Shown one piece after another: positions 36,310-44,613 of a stretch of DNA of 64,000 nucleotides. Each line of letters opens with the position of its first letter. The first letter of the stretch is position 1. The stretch spans positions 1,240,001 to 1,304,000 of the forward strand of contig NZ_JAJKFQ010000001.1 in the NCBI RefSeq assembly GCF_020966635.1, given 5' to 3'. Under the pieces are notes generated by a model. That model had not been told where the DNA came from and made no database searches. It saw nothing but the letters and a program-made list of their open reading frames with translations. The position numbers and the translations under genes were made by a program. The DNA is from Stieleria sp. JC731 (GTDB taxonomy: Bacteria > Planctomycetota > Planctomycetia > Pirellulales > Pirellulaceae).

Positions 36310-37149
36310 TTATTCTTCTTCGTCATGGGAAGCGTTCATCGGATCGTGTCCTTTGATTACCAAGCCGGACAAGTAGGCGGCTTTGAATCCGGCATCAATG
36401 TTGACCACCGCGACGTTCGACGCGCAGGAACTGAGCATTCCCATCAATGGGGTGAGGCCACCGAGGGTCGCCCCATAGCCGACGCTGGTCGGGACTGCGA
36501 AGACCGGGACCGCAAGATGGCCGCCCACGGCTGCCGGCAATGCGCCTTCCATTCCAGCGATCACGATGACCGCCGTTGCCAGACGCAGTTCGGGAATCGC
36601 TGAAAGCAATCGATCCGGACCCGCGACACCGATGTCGTTAAAAGTTCGAAAGGGAATTCGCATCCATTGCAGGGTTTCGATTGCTTCTTCGGCCACTGGG
36701 GCGTCGGTGCTGCCGGCGGTAATGACGGCCACATGACGCACCATCCTCGCTGTGGTGGGGGGCAGTGGCTGAGGGGCGTTTTCGGCAATCGCCCCGGAAA
36801 CCAGACATCGTGCCAGCTCGTTGTAGCGGACGCCGGTGACTTGTTGCTGCACCGCGGTGGCGATTTCGTCGGTGACCCGTGTCGCAAGGGAGTCTTGGTC
36901 TGCGGCACGTTGGCGGCGGATGATTTCTGCGATCAAATCAGCCGATTTTCCCGCCCCGTAGATCACTTCGGGAAACCCACAGCGTCGCTGGCGATCCAGG
37001 TCCAATGTGAGCGGAACGTCCGCCGATTTTGGCTTGGGAAGCTGCCCCGAAAGCTGCTCCATCGCAAGATTCACGCTGGTGCGTCCGGTCGCAACGTCGG
37101 TGAGCAAGGCCGCAATTTGGTCTGTAGAAAAGGTGGTTCGGTTGGACAA
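36310..37149 (-). CDS. larB: LarB, nickel-pincer cofactor biosynthesis protein
   Basis: About 279 residues if it begins at the TTG at 37149. No ATG gives a family-like N-terminus. The C-terminal AIR-carboxylase (PurE)-like domain is clear: VAVITAGSTDAPVAEEAIETL, FNDIGVAGPDRLL, VIVIAGMEGALPAAVGG, PVFAVPTSVGYGATLGGLTPLMGMLSSCA. LarB carboxylates and hydrolyses nicotinic acid adenine dinucleotide in making the nickel-pincer cofactor of LarA-type racemases. No larA, larC or larE is within the window. The gene is divergent from argG. The frame stays open far into argG, but that part is antisense shadow. Confidence 0.88.
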   Translation of the reverse strand: MSNRTTFSTDQIAALLTDVATGRTSVNLAMEQLSGQLPKPKSADVPLTLDLDRQRRCGFPEVIYGAGKSADLIAEIIRRQRAADQDSLATRVTDEIATAVQQQVTGVRYNELARCLVSGAIAENAPQPLPPTTARMVRHVAVITAGSTDAPVAEEAIETLQWMRIPFRTFNDIGVAGPDRLLSAIPELRLATAVIVIAGMEGALPAAVGGHLAVPVFAVPTSVGYGATLGGLTPLMGMLSSCASNVAVVNIDAGFKAAYLSGLVIKGHDPMNASHDEEE

Positions 37150-37377
37150 TGCGACGATGTCTTGGTTGGGGGTTCGCAATTGGCGGTGTCGATGCTTCAA
37201 TATGGCGGCAACAATCGTAGCCGAATCCAGTCTTTCGGCCCACTTGCCAGAAGCTAAGTTGTGCGATTGCCCGGCGATTCCGGGCGTCGATCCGCATCCG
37301 GATACCGCCGCAACAGTGTTGGTGGCGATCAACCCGGTCGCTTCGTTTTCAAAGTTTTCGATTAAGGAACAAAGTTC

Positions 37378-38598
37378 ATGTCGACCAAAAAGTGTGTCCT
37401 CGCTTATTCCGGTGGTTTGGATACGTCCGTCATTTTGGGCTGGCTTCAAGACCAGGGATACGAGGTCCATTGCGTTTATGTCGACCTGGGACAGCCCTGC
37501 GAAGACCGCGACGCCATCATGGAGAAGGCTCGTAAGTGTGGTGCCGCTTCGGCACGTTTGATCGATGTCCGCGAAGAGCTCTGCCGTGACTTCGCGTTCC
37601 CCGTCCTCGCTTGGCAAGCCAAGTACGAGCAGATCTACCTGCTTGGGACCTCGATCGCTCGTCCGCTGATCAGCAAGATCTGCTTGCAAGTCGCGCGTGA
37701 AGTCGGCGCGAAAGCGTATGCCCACGGGGCGACAGGGAAGGGCAATGACCAGTGCCGTTTCCAGTTGGCTGCCGAAGCGTTGGATCCGACGGTAGAAATC
37801 ATCGCGCCTTGGCGAATCAAAGAATTCCGCGAAGCGTTCCCCGGTCGTACCGAGCTGATCGCGTACTGCGAACAAAAGGACATTCCCGTCAAAGCTTCGG
37901 TCGCCAAGCCATACAGCAGCGATGAAAACGTCCTGCACATCAGCTATGAAGCCGGCAAGCTTGAAGAGCTGGATGTCAACGGTGTCGAGTTGGTTGACTT
38001 TGGCATGGGCGTCAGCCCACAAGAGGCTCCCGATGAAAGCGAATCGGTCACCATCGGATTCAAGTCCGGCGTTCCTGTAACGCTCAATGGAAAAGAAGTC
38101 AGCGCTTTGGAAATGGTCGAGCAGCTCAACACGATTGCCGGCCGCAATGGCGTTGGCCGAATCGACATGGTTGAAAACCGGTTCGTCGGAATGAAAAGCC
38201 GAGGCGTCTATGAGTCTCCTGGTATGACGGTCCTTTACGACGCGTTGATGTACATCGAGCAACTGTCGATGGACCGCGACTTGATGCACCTGCGTGACCG
38301 CATGGCACCCGAAGTTGCCGAAATGGTTTACTACGGTTTCTGGTACACGCCTAAGATGGACGCGTTGATGTCGTTTATCAATCAAGCACAAAAGCCAGTG
38401 ACCGGTGAAGTGACTTTGAAGTTGTACAAAGGCAACATCGCTGTCGATTCACGCACCAGCCCCAATAGCTTGTACGACGAAGAGATCGCGACCATGGAAG
38501 GCGGCGGGTCGTACAACCAAGACGACGCGGAAGGCTTCTTGCGAATTCAAGGTTTGCCAAGTCGCGTCCAAGGACGTGTAACGCCACGAGCGTACTAG
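37378..38598 (+). CDS. argG: Argininosuccinate synthase
   Basis: 406 residues. It joins citrulline and aspartate in arginine synthesis using ATP. The ATP-binding P-loop CVLAYSGGLDTSVILGWL is at the N-terminus, with AYAHGATGKGNDQCRFQLA and KPYSSDENVLHISYEAGKLE further on. The length matches the family. It stands alone, with no other arginine genes nearby, and is followed by a strong intrinsic terminator at 38637-38666. Confidence 0.97.
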   Translation: MSTKKCVLAYSGGLDTSVILGWLQDQGYEVHCVYVDLGQPCEDRDAIMEKARKCGAASARLIDVREELCRDFAFPVLAWQAKYEQIYLLGTSIARPLISKICLQVAREVGAKAYAHGATGKGNDQCRFQLAAEALDPTVEIIAPWRIKEFREAFPGRTELIAYCEQKDIPVKASVAKPYSSDENVLHISYEAGKLEELDVNGVELVDFGMGVSPQEAPDESESVTIGFKSGVPVTLNGKEVSALEMVEQLNTIAGRNGVGRIDMVENRFVGMKSRGVYESPGMTVLYDALMYIEQLSMDRDLMHLRDRMAPEVAEMVYYGFWYTPKMDALMSFINQAQKPVTGEVTLKLYKGNIAVDSRTSPNSLYDEEIATMEGGGSYNQDDAEGFLRIQGLPSRVQGRVTPRAY

Positions 38599-38636
38599 TT
38601 CGCGGTCCGGCGAACGGGAAATATTTGAATCGATCG

Positions 38637-38666
38637 AATGCGAGGTTCCGGCCTCGCATTTTTTTG
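38637..38666 (+). terminator. Rho-independent terminator of argG
   Basis: A perfect 9-bp stem, AATGCGAGG (38637-38645) and CCTCGCATT (38652-38660), has a six-base loop and is followed by a run of T to 38666. It lies 39 bp after the argG stop. Confidence 0.93.
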
Positions 38667-38697
38667 TTGGATTTGGGTTGATAGCGGATCCAGTCAT

Positions 38698-39192
38698 TCA
38701 ACCGTCGCTAGCGCGATAACGGCTCAGTTTGTTTTCCTATGAGCCGCTTTGGCGTTAGCCGCGGTTGTTGCCTGTTTTGTCTGCACCCACTCAACCGTCG
38801 CTAGCGCGATAACGGCTCAGTTGGTTTTCCCATGAGCCGCTTTGGCGCTAGCCGCGGTTGTTTCCTGTGTTGTTTGCACCCACTCAACCGTCGCTAGCGC
38901 GATAACGGCTCAGTTGGTATTTCCATGAGCCGCTTCGGCGCTAGCCGCGGTTATTTCCTGTTTTGTTTGCACTCACTTAACCGTCGCTAGCGCGATCACG
39001 GCTCAGTTTGTTTTCCTATGAGCCGCTTTGGCGTTAGCCGCGGTTGTTGCCTGTGTTGTTTGCACCCACTCAACCGTCGCTAGCGCGATAACGGCTCAGT
39101 TTGCATTTCCATGAGCCGCTTTGGCGCTAGCCGCGGTTGTTGCCTGAGTTGTTTCCACTCACTCAACCGTCGCTAGCGCGATAACGGATCAG
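38698..39192. repeat. Array of 93-bp hairpin repeats (5 full units plus a partial sixth)
   Basis: Units begin at 38698, 38791, 38884, 38977, 39070 and 39163, exactly 93 bp apart. Each holds two near-complementary arms of about 28 bp, aaccgtcgctagcgcgataa (continuing cggctcag) and atgagccgctttggcgctag (continuing ccgcggtt), around a loop of about 11 bases. A 26-base pyrimidine-rich spacer separates one hairpin from the next. Differences fall mainly in the loop and spacer and at one T/C position in an arm. The array fills the gap between the argG terminator and the end of the DUF1559 gene. It has no coding potential. Confidence 0.95.
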
Positions 39193-39207
39193 AGTGATCG
39201 GTGCTTC

Positions 39208-40113
39208 TTAATCCAACGTGTCGTCCGCGAGTGGCTCGTTTCCTCTTGGGGTTACCAAGGCATTGAACGTGGCAGGCGTCAAGCTATTGGGGAGAAAGTG
39301 ACCGCGACCGTCCGCTGTCACGATGGTGACTCCTTCATCAACAAAGCCTCCCGGTTCAGTTCCTCGTGCTCCGTTGACGATGCCTTGCATCTTTGAAAAG
39401 TCATAGTCATACGGTTCTGTCCAGCCACCGATCGAACGATTCGTTGGTGGGGCTCCCGCGACGACCAAGATCGTCTGGCCTGGTTTGTCCGTGATCTGAT
39501 CCGGGCTCATCGGGCCTCTCGCTGGAAATAGCGTCCCGGTTCCCGTGATTAAGTAGTACCCGGATCGATCGAGAACGGCGCTGTCGTCGGCTGGGTGCAG
39601 ATAGACATCCGGCATCGTGTAAGCAGCTTCCAGGTTCACCGGATGGTTCCAGGGTTTACTGAGATCGAACATCGCAAAATGGTCTTTCTCGCCAAGGTAT
39701 GGCAGCAGCAAAACTCGCCAGGAATGCATGGGAACGCCCCCGGCGTTCGTGAGGACCGCCGGTGGGTACGTCCCATAGTCAGCTGCGTAGGCGTTCATCG
39801 CTTTGGCGATCGATTCCAGTTTGTTGATCGACGAGCGTTGGATGCGGACCGATGCCAGGCGTGCGACACTGGCGCCGCCGAACTGAATGACCGCGAAGAC
39901 GAGGCTCGCCAAAAGGACCAGCACGATGCTGGCAGCAACAATTGATCCAAGCGGACGGCGGCCCGGACGCGATGTCGCGGTTTCACCGGTCCCGGCAAAA
40001 TCAGGGATGTCGATTTTGGCTCCGCAGGCAAAGCATTCGCCCGACTGACCGCTGTATCGATCTTCGACTTGGGTCTTCGCCGAGCAGTGCGGACAAGTAA
40101 ACAGATAAGGCAT
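39208..40113 (-). CDS. DUF1559-type protein with N-terminal zinc ribbon
   Basis: 301 residues. A CPHCSAKTQVEDRYSGQSGECFACG zinc ribbon (two CxxC pairs, here read as separate motifs) at residues 7-31 is followed by one membrane helix (SIVAASIVLVLLASLVFAV). The rest resembles the planctomycete-specific DUF1559/SBP_bac_10 pseudopilin-like family: INKLESIAKAMNAYAADYGTYPPA, MHSWRVLLLPYLGEKDHF, and near the end EGVTIVTADGRGHFLPN. The zinc ribbon would be cytoplasmic and the larger part periplasmic. The usual prepilin-type N-terminus is replaced by the ribbon. It is divergent from dtd. Confidence 0.82.
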   Translation of the reverse strand: MPYLFTCPHCSAKTQVEDRYSGQSGECFACGAKIDIPDFAGTGETATSRPGRRPLGSIVAASIVLVLLASLVFAVIQFGGASVARLASVRIQRSSINKLESIAKAMNAYAADYGTYPPAVLTNAGGVPMHSWRVLLLPYLGEKDHFAMFDLSKPWNHPVNLEAAYTMPDVYLHPADDSAVLDRSGYYLITGTGTLFPARGPMSPDQITDKPGQTILVVAGAPPTNRSIGGWTEPYDYDFSKMQGIVNGARGTEPGGFVDEGVTIVTADGRGHFLPNSLTPATFNALVTPRGNEPLADDTLD

Positions 40114-40184
40114 ATATTGGGTCGTCGTAAGCGATCTATCGATTCAAATGCCGTGAAGGCAGATCTATTTTAAAGGACAAGCTC

Positions 40185-40643
40185 TTGCGAGTGGTATTGC
40201 AGCGTGTGACCGAAGCTTCTGTCAAAGTTGATGGCGAAGTGGTCGGGCAGATTGGCCAAGGGTTTGTTGCATTGGTCGGGATCGGTCAAGGCGACGATGC
40301 TCAGGTTGTGAAATGGATGGCGGACAAAACGGTTCAGCTTCGCGTGTTCGAAGACGACTTGGGAAAGATGAATCGTTCGTTGACCGATGTTGGGGGGGCG
40401 GTGCTCGCGATCAGTCAGTTCACCCTTTACGGTGACTGCCGCAAAGGACGCCGTCCGGCATTCACTGACGCTGCAGCTCCTGAACTGGCTAACCAGCTCT
40501 ACCAGCAATATGTTTCGGCGATCCGTGACCAAGCGGTCCAAGTCCAGACCGGAATCTTTGCCGCCGATATGAAGGTTTCGTTGGTCAACGATGGTCCCGT
40601 GACAATGATACTTGAACGCGAAGCTGAAGGTTCTTCACGGTAG
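40185..40643 (+). CDS. dtd: D-aminoacyl-tRNA deacylase
   Basis: 152 residues from a TTG start (family N-terminus MRVVLQRVTEASV), preceded by aaaggac as a possible ribosome site. The catalytic motif SQFTLYGDCRKGRRPAF and the chiral-proofreading motif VNDGPVTM are intact. Dtd removes D-amino acids mischarged onto tRNA. The family length is normal. It ends 10 bp before the convergent membrane protein gene. Confidence 0.96.
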   Translation: MRVVLQRVTEASVKVDGEVVGQIGQGFVALVGIGQGDDAQVVKWMADKTVQLRVFEDDLGKMNRSLTDVGGAVLAISQFTLYGDCRKGRRPAFTDAAAPELANQLYQQYVSAIRDQAVQVQTGIFAADMKVSLVNDGPVTMILEREAEGSSR

Positions 40644-40652
40644 CCGTTGCAA

Positions 40653-41402
40653 CTATCGATAGTCTTCTTGATCGCGACTGGCGCGAAAGATCGGCGGTCG
40701 CCATTGTGGCAGCGACCATTGTGGCTGTTGTTCCGACAAATCGTATTTCGCACGCTCACGCAATCGGCCGGCGATCTGGTTGTCGCTCGCCGCGATGTAG
40801 ATCAGCGCAAAAAGCATCGCGTAAACGATCACGTTGGCGAACGGATTAATGCCGAAGAATTTCAGTGCCGTGCCAAAGGACTTTTTGGTTCGCAATCGTC
40901 CAACGCCGACCTCCACAGCCCAGATCTCGTCTAGGATCAAGTGCACCATGAATCCGACGACGACCGCGACCGCTTTATAGGCCCGTTCGGCATTACTTGG
41001 GCAAGGCATCACCAGGTATGCGATTAGCCCGGCGGACGCTGCCGCCGGGATGCTATGCCACATGCCACGGTGAACGGTAAAGCGTTTGAAAAATTCAAAC
41101 GCAACAAACCGGATGACGACATAAATCAGCATCGCGGCTAAGGCCATCGTTTCGTGTGACATGTTGAAGTCACGGAAACGGTTCAGCATCATCATCGGGA
41201 CAACTGCCGCAGCAAACATGCTGATTTCACGCAGCGGAATTCCGCCGTCGCTATCCAGGTCCGGAAGCATGCCGCTGACCGCGCACAGTCCGCCCGCCAA
41301 GATGCCGTTTTCCAACGTCATCGATTGAGATGTCACACCCCAGTAGCCGTATGCGGCTCCAACGACGGTGCTGGCGGAAATGTGCGTTTTGAAATCAGCC
41401 AC
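40653..41402 (-). CDS. YdjM/DUF457-type inner-membrane metal-dependent hydrolase family protein
   Basis: 249 residues with about five or six membrane helices. The N-terminus has ADFKTHISASTVVGAAYG, then GGLCAVSGMLPDLDSDGGIPLRE. HRGMWHSIPAAASAGLIAYLV and GFMVHLILDEIWAVEV supply the conserved His/Asp positions of the DUF457 family. Despite the hydrolase label, members have no firmly known substrate. The C-terminal ~30 residues are Gln/Pro/Arg-rich. Confidence 0.83.
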   Translation of the reverse strand: MADFKTHISASTVVGAAYGYWGVTSQSMTLENGILAGGLCAVSGMLPDLDSDGGIPLREISMFAAAVVPMMMLNRFRDFNMSHETMALAAMLIYVVIRFVAFEFFKRFTVHRGMWHSIPAAASAGLIAYLVMPCPSNAERAYKAVAVVVGFMVHLILDEIWAVEVGVGRLRTKKSFGTALKFFGINPFANVIVYAMLFALIYIAASDNQIAGRLRERAKYDLSEQQPQWSLPQWRPPIFRASRDQEDYR

Positions 41403-41525
41403 GCTAGCAAAACTGAATTGGCAAAGTCGGGGCAGGGCAGTGGAGTGACAAAATCGGGCAATGATATTTACCGAGAATTGCCGGCATACCGCCAGACCGA
41501 AATTGGCTTTGCCAAGACCTGCGAG

Positions 41526-43376
41526 CTAGCTCGAGGACTGTTGCTGCTCGGCGTTTTCCTGTGCCGCTGCGCGAGCCTGCTGTAATTCCGCCGCCGTACA
41601 GTAACGCACGAAATAACGATTGATCACATCCACCAAATCGGTCTGCCCGCGAAAGTGCCCAATCTTCAGCGTCTCTTTGCCGCCATGCTTGCGTTGAATT
41701 GTCAATACGCTGTCTTCAAGTGACATCGAATCGGCATCGGAAAATGGCAATTCCGACTTCCACAAATCATACGTCATACCGTCACAATCGATCGCCAGAG
41801 TTCCTTTCTTGCCTTCATAAGTGACCGGCGGAAAATCACGCTCGACAATTTCTCGCTCTTCATCGGTGCTGGGAAGAAACCGATACGGCAGCGATTGCGC
41901 ATGCATCTTGCGAAAGTTGTCTTCATAGTCCGACCATTGTGTCGCTTCAAACGAAGACGCGTTGGTGATTCCGTGATACCAACTGCCGTCACCGGGCAGC
42001 GAAAGGTCCTGTTGCAATTCCGGAGCATCGATACGGTAACCCATCGCCTCCAATCGCTCGGACAACGGCGGGTGAGAATCAAAAGGGTGCGCCGTCTGGA
42101 GCGACGCGATATTGTCCTCACCGATAAACGAAGGCGCGAATTGCCCGAAACCGGTTTCGATTCGCGTGGCAATTTTCGCATTCTCAAGCGAACCTTCGAA
42201 TTCAAAGAGGTCTTGCTCAATCTGATTTCGATAGGTGCTGTACGCAAGCGTTCGCATTAGTGCAGTTGCCACCGAACGATTCGAAGCGACGCCGGCGGCG
42301 ATCATGTCGGCGCGGAATTCGCGTTCTCGGCTGATCTTGCCGAGCGATAACGCATACAGTCCGCGGAAGCACATCATGAAAGAATAGATTGGCTTCGTGA
42401 TCGCACCTTCATAAAGCGCACCGAGATAGTTATCAAATCGCTGCAACAGCGGCGCGATACGTTTCGAATAATGCGTGTCATTACCGCTGAAGTGAGCCAT
42501 TTCATGCGTCAGTACGGCGCGCGTTTCCTCGCCGTTTAGCTGCTTTAACAGCGACAGGCTGACATAAAGCGTTCGCCCCTTTAGCCGCTTGCCGTCGAGC
42601 ATCACGGGGGCCTCGGTTACAAAAAAGTTGTCGTCGATTCCGGCAACGATTTGTGAAGGCGGCTGAGTTTGCAATTGATCACAGATCTGCTGCAGGTCCG
42701 CCCAAAGCCGCGGCGCGGCTTGTCGATCAAGCAACTGTCCTTGCAGTTCCAAGTCCATCCGAGCGGGAGCAAAGATCGCTTTCAGTAACCCCCAGATCGC
42801 CGCCAAACCTACGAAAGCCACAACGAAAATCAGCTTTGGCACGTAAACGTTGAACCACAGCGCCGTGACCCAAAACGACAGCGATACCAACAGAGTGACC
42901 TGGGCGACCGCTTGAAGTGCGCCAAAGATCCTTAGCACATTCCAGCCAACCTTTAGGCTGATGTACTGAGCCATCTGCGACTGCGTCGAAGCGATGACGG
43001 CAAGCAACCCAAGCACAAACATCGCGACGCCCGACGCGACGCAAGCGGCCGACGTGATTTTCAACCATTCGATCGACCGGTGCTGGAACAACAATTCGCC
43101 ATCAATGCCAGCTGCAAACCCGGGGTCCTTGATCATCTCACTGAACGGCACGTTTTCATAAATCAGGATGATCGCGGCTTTCTCTTCCGGAGCGATGGTC
43201 GCGTCGGAACGGATCGCGCTGACCATCGCGTCACGAGCCTCCGCATTCATGCGGCTTTGCGCGTGCACATAAAACCCATACGCAATCACGGGCACAAGAA
43301 AAACGCTTAACGCTGGCAGAAAAAACGTTTTTGCAAAACTCAGCTTGGACAAATCGTCGTGCTGTTGGTCGGACAT
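41526..43376 (-). CDS. M48-family membrane metalloprotease
   Basis: 616 residues from the ATG at 43376. A longer start would add Cys-rich residues before the first membrane helix. Two N-terminal hydrophobic segments (FLPALSVFLVPVIAYGFYVHA and a pair around residues 110-190) precede the zinc motif VLTHEMAHFSGNDTHY (HExxH). The third ligand is probably the Glu in ISREREFRADMIA. HPPLSERLEAMGY is also typical of M48. It is presumably a membrane-protein quality-control protease like HtpX. The C-terminal ~150 residues are not recognised and end in a Gln/Ser tail. Confidence 0.88.
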   Translation of the reverse strand: MSDQQHDDLSKLSFAKTFFLPALSVFLVPVIAYGFYVHAQSRMNAEARDAMVSAIRSDATIAPEEKAAIILIYENVPFSEMIKDPGFAAGIDGELLFQHRSIEWLKITSAACVASGVAMFVLGLLAVIASTQSQMAQYISLKVGWNVLRIFGALQAVAQVTLLVSLSFWVTALWFNVYVPKLIFVVAFVGLAAIWGLLKAIFAPARMDLELQGQLLDRQAAPRLWADLQQICDQLQTQPPSQIVAGIDDNFFVTEAPVMLDGKRLKGRTLYVSLSLLKQLNGEETRAVLTHEMAHFSGNDTHYSKRIAPLLQRFDNYLGALYEGAITKPIYSFMMCFRGLYALSLGKISREREFRADMIAAGVASNRSVATALMRTLAYSTYRNQIEQDLFEFEGSLENAKIATRIETGFGQFAPSFIGEDNIASLQTAHPFDSHPPLSERLEAMGYRIDAPELQQDLSLPGDGSWYHGITNASSFEATQWSDYEDNFRKMHAQSLPYRFLPSTDEEREIVERDFPPVTYEGKKGTLAIDCDGMTYDLWKSELPFSDADSMSLEDSVLTIQRKHGGKETLKIGHFRGQTDLVDVINRYFVRYCTAAELQQARAAAQENAEQQQSSS

Positions 43377-43596
43377 GCAGGCACCTGAAAAATAGACGAG
43401 ACCGGCAAAAAGGCTTCCCTCAAGATAACACCCCTGAATCCGCCCATGTGAACAGCTCGGCAGGTCCGTCACGGACGCGATTGATCTTCGTTTGATCGCG
43501 ACTTTTTCCTATAAGCCACCATGAGCCGACGCGCATTGACGCCGTAGGCGATCCCACCATTTGACTCGGAGCCGCAAACTCGGAGCGCCCACCGCA

Positions 43597-44226
43597 ATGC
43601 AACCTTACGACTACGTCATGCTAGCGATCCTGGTTGGCGCGGGCTTATTCGGCGCTGTCAAAGGATTTGCGTGGCAGCTAGCTTCGATTTCTTCCATCGT
43701 GGTCAGCTACTTCGTTGCGTATCGATTTCGCGAACCGCTCAGTGAATCGATTGTCGCGGAGCCGCCTTGGGACATTTTTCTGGCGATGCTGATTCTGTTT
43801 ATCGGGACGTCGCTAGTCATCTGGGTTGCATTCAACATGGTCAAGGAAACGCTTGACCGGCTGAGGCTGAAAGAATTCGATCGTCAGATCGGCGCGCTGT
43901 TCGGGCTGATCAAGGGTGCTTTGTATTGCACCTTGATCACGCTGTTCGCGGTCACGCTGATGGGCGACACGATCCGTTCTCAGATCGTCGCCAGCAATAG
44001 CGGCCGGTTCATCGCACGAAATCTGGATCGCAGCGAAACGGTTATCCCGCCTGAGGTTCAGCGTTTCTTGCGGCCTTACCTGGAACGGTTCGACGCGGAG
44101 TTTGAGAACGCCAAGTCACGTGTCGAGGCCGGCGGAGAATCTGGCTCTGCGACTGAAGCGTCCGGCGAAGGCAGCCCGGCGGGCACGGGACTGTTCGGAA
44201 CGGGGCAGTTGATGAGCGAGAGCTGA
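43597..44226 (+). CDS. CvpA-family membrane protein
   Basis: 209 residues from the ATG at 43597. A TTG at 43561 is less likely. Four membrane helices are visible (YDYVMLAILVGAGLFGAVKG, LASISSIVVSYFVAYRF, IFLAMLILFIGTSLVIWVAF, LIKGALYCTLITLFAVTLMG), with the CvpA-like GxxRG-type segment altered to GAVKGFAWQL. The C-terminus is an acidic Gly/Ser-rich tail. CvpA proteins are linked to colicin V export and envelope stress in enterobacteria, and the role in planctomycetes is not known. It is the last gene before the dif-like gap. Confidence 0.85.
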   Translation: MQPYDYVMLAILVGAGLFGAVKGFAWQLASISSIVVSYFVAYRFREPLSESIVAEPPWDIFLAMLILFIGTSLVIWVAFNMVKETLDRLRLKEFDRQIGALFGLIKGALYCTLITLFAVTLMGDTIRSQIVASNSGRFIARNLDRSETVIPPEVQRFLRPYLERFDAEFENAKSRVEAGGESGSATEASGEGSPAGTGLFGTGQLMSES

Positions 44227-44272
44227 GCCCAGCTTGCAATCGCGAGCTGCATTCCGCCAGGGATTGGCTCAA

Positions 44273-44358
44273 ACACGGGGAAAAAAATACTTCGAATACA
44301 ACATAAGAGTGATTATCGGACGTTGCAGAAGGGGCTTTTTTGCCCTGTTTCCCCGTGT
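44273..44358. repeat. 9-bp inverted repeat flanking the dif-like site
   Basis: ACACGGGGA at 44273-44281 and TCCCCGTGT at 44350-44358 are exact inverted copies. An A-run follows the left copy and a T-run precedes the right one. Their centre is about 6 bp from the centre of the dif-like site. Confidence 0.5.
44296..44323 (-). other. dif-like Xer recombination site
   Basis: Read on the - strand, the 28 bp are ACGTCCGATAA, a 6-bp centre TCACTC, and TTATGTTGTAT. The right arm matches the E. coli XerD arm TTATGTTAAAT at 9 of 11 positions. The left arm matches the common XerC-arm form ACTTCGCATAA at 8 of 11. The inner ATAA/TTAT dyad and six-base spacing are as in known dif sites. It is intergenic and sits near the middle of the interval where octamer polarity flips. 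No xerC, xerD or ftsK gene is in the window. Confidence 0.65.
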
Positions 44359-44452
44359 GGCTCTCTGTCTGTCGATTTGCTTGGTGCTGTTGTCTGGGCT
44401 CGCATGTTGGCTTTGGGCTGCGTCTTGAGCGACTGGGAATCGTCGTTCGGGC

Positions 44453-44613
44453 GTGTCGACAAGACGCTTGGTTTGCTGCCGAGTGTGCCGTGGTCTTCGG
44501 CTTTGAGATCACCGGGCGGTGACCGCTGCTCTGTTGTCGACAACCTATGAAATGTTGTTCGCTTGGTTGTCGACAACCGATGGAGCCGTCGTGTCGGATC
44601 AGTTGTCGACGAC
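44453..44613. promoter_or_regulatory. Cluster of GTTGTCGACAAC palindromes
   Basis: Perfect copies of GTTGTCGACAAC lie at 44533-44544 and 44566-44577, the second extended to GGTTGTCGACAACC. A copy with one mismatch is at 44602-44613 and a partial copy (TGTCGACA core) at 44453-44463. The three close copies are 33 and 36 bp apart, about three helical turns, as expected for an operator array read by a dimeric protein. They lie upstream of the surface-protein gene and 210-290 bp from the dif-like site. Confidence 0.6.

Larger units (their letters stand above)
9391..41437 (+). other. GGGNAGGG octamers, all in + orientation (left replichore)
   Basis: GGGCAGGG begins at 9396, 12214, 17317, 17322, 26656, 28218, 35282, 36237 and 41430. 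GGGAAGGG begins at 9391, 35277, 35800 and 37735. No complementary CCCTNCCC was found by eye between 1 and 44300. Copies occur in + genes, in - genes (purB, nnrD) and between genes, so the orientation follows position rather than transcription. The consensus equals the E. coli KOPS sequence that directs FtsK toward dif. Confidence 0.7.

Noticed and set aside
37150..38391. Long - strand open frame that continues larB across argG
   Set aside because: It is antisense to the well-supported argG gene and has no domain similarity. Only the part up to about 37149 matches LarB.
38698..39192. CRISPR array
   Set aside because: The whole 93-bp unit is repeated, with no unique spacers, and each unit is an internal hairpin. 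No cas genes are nearby.
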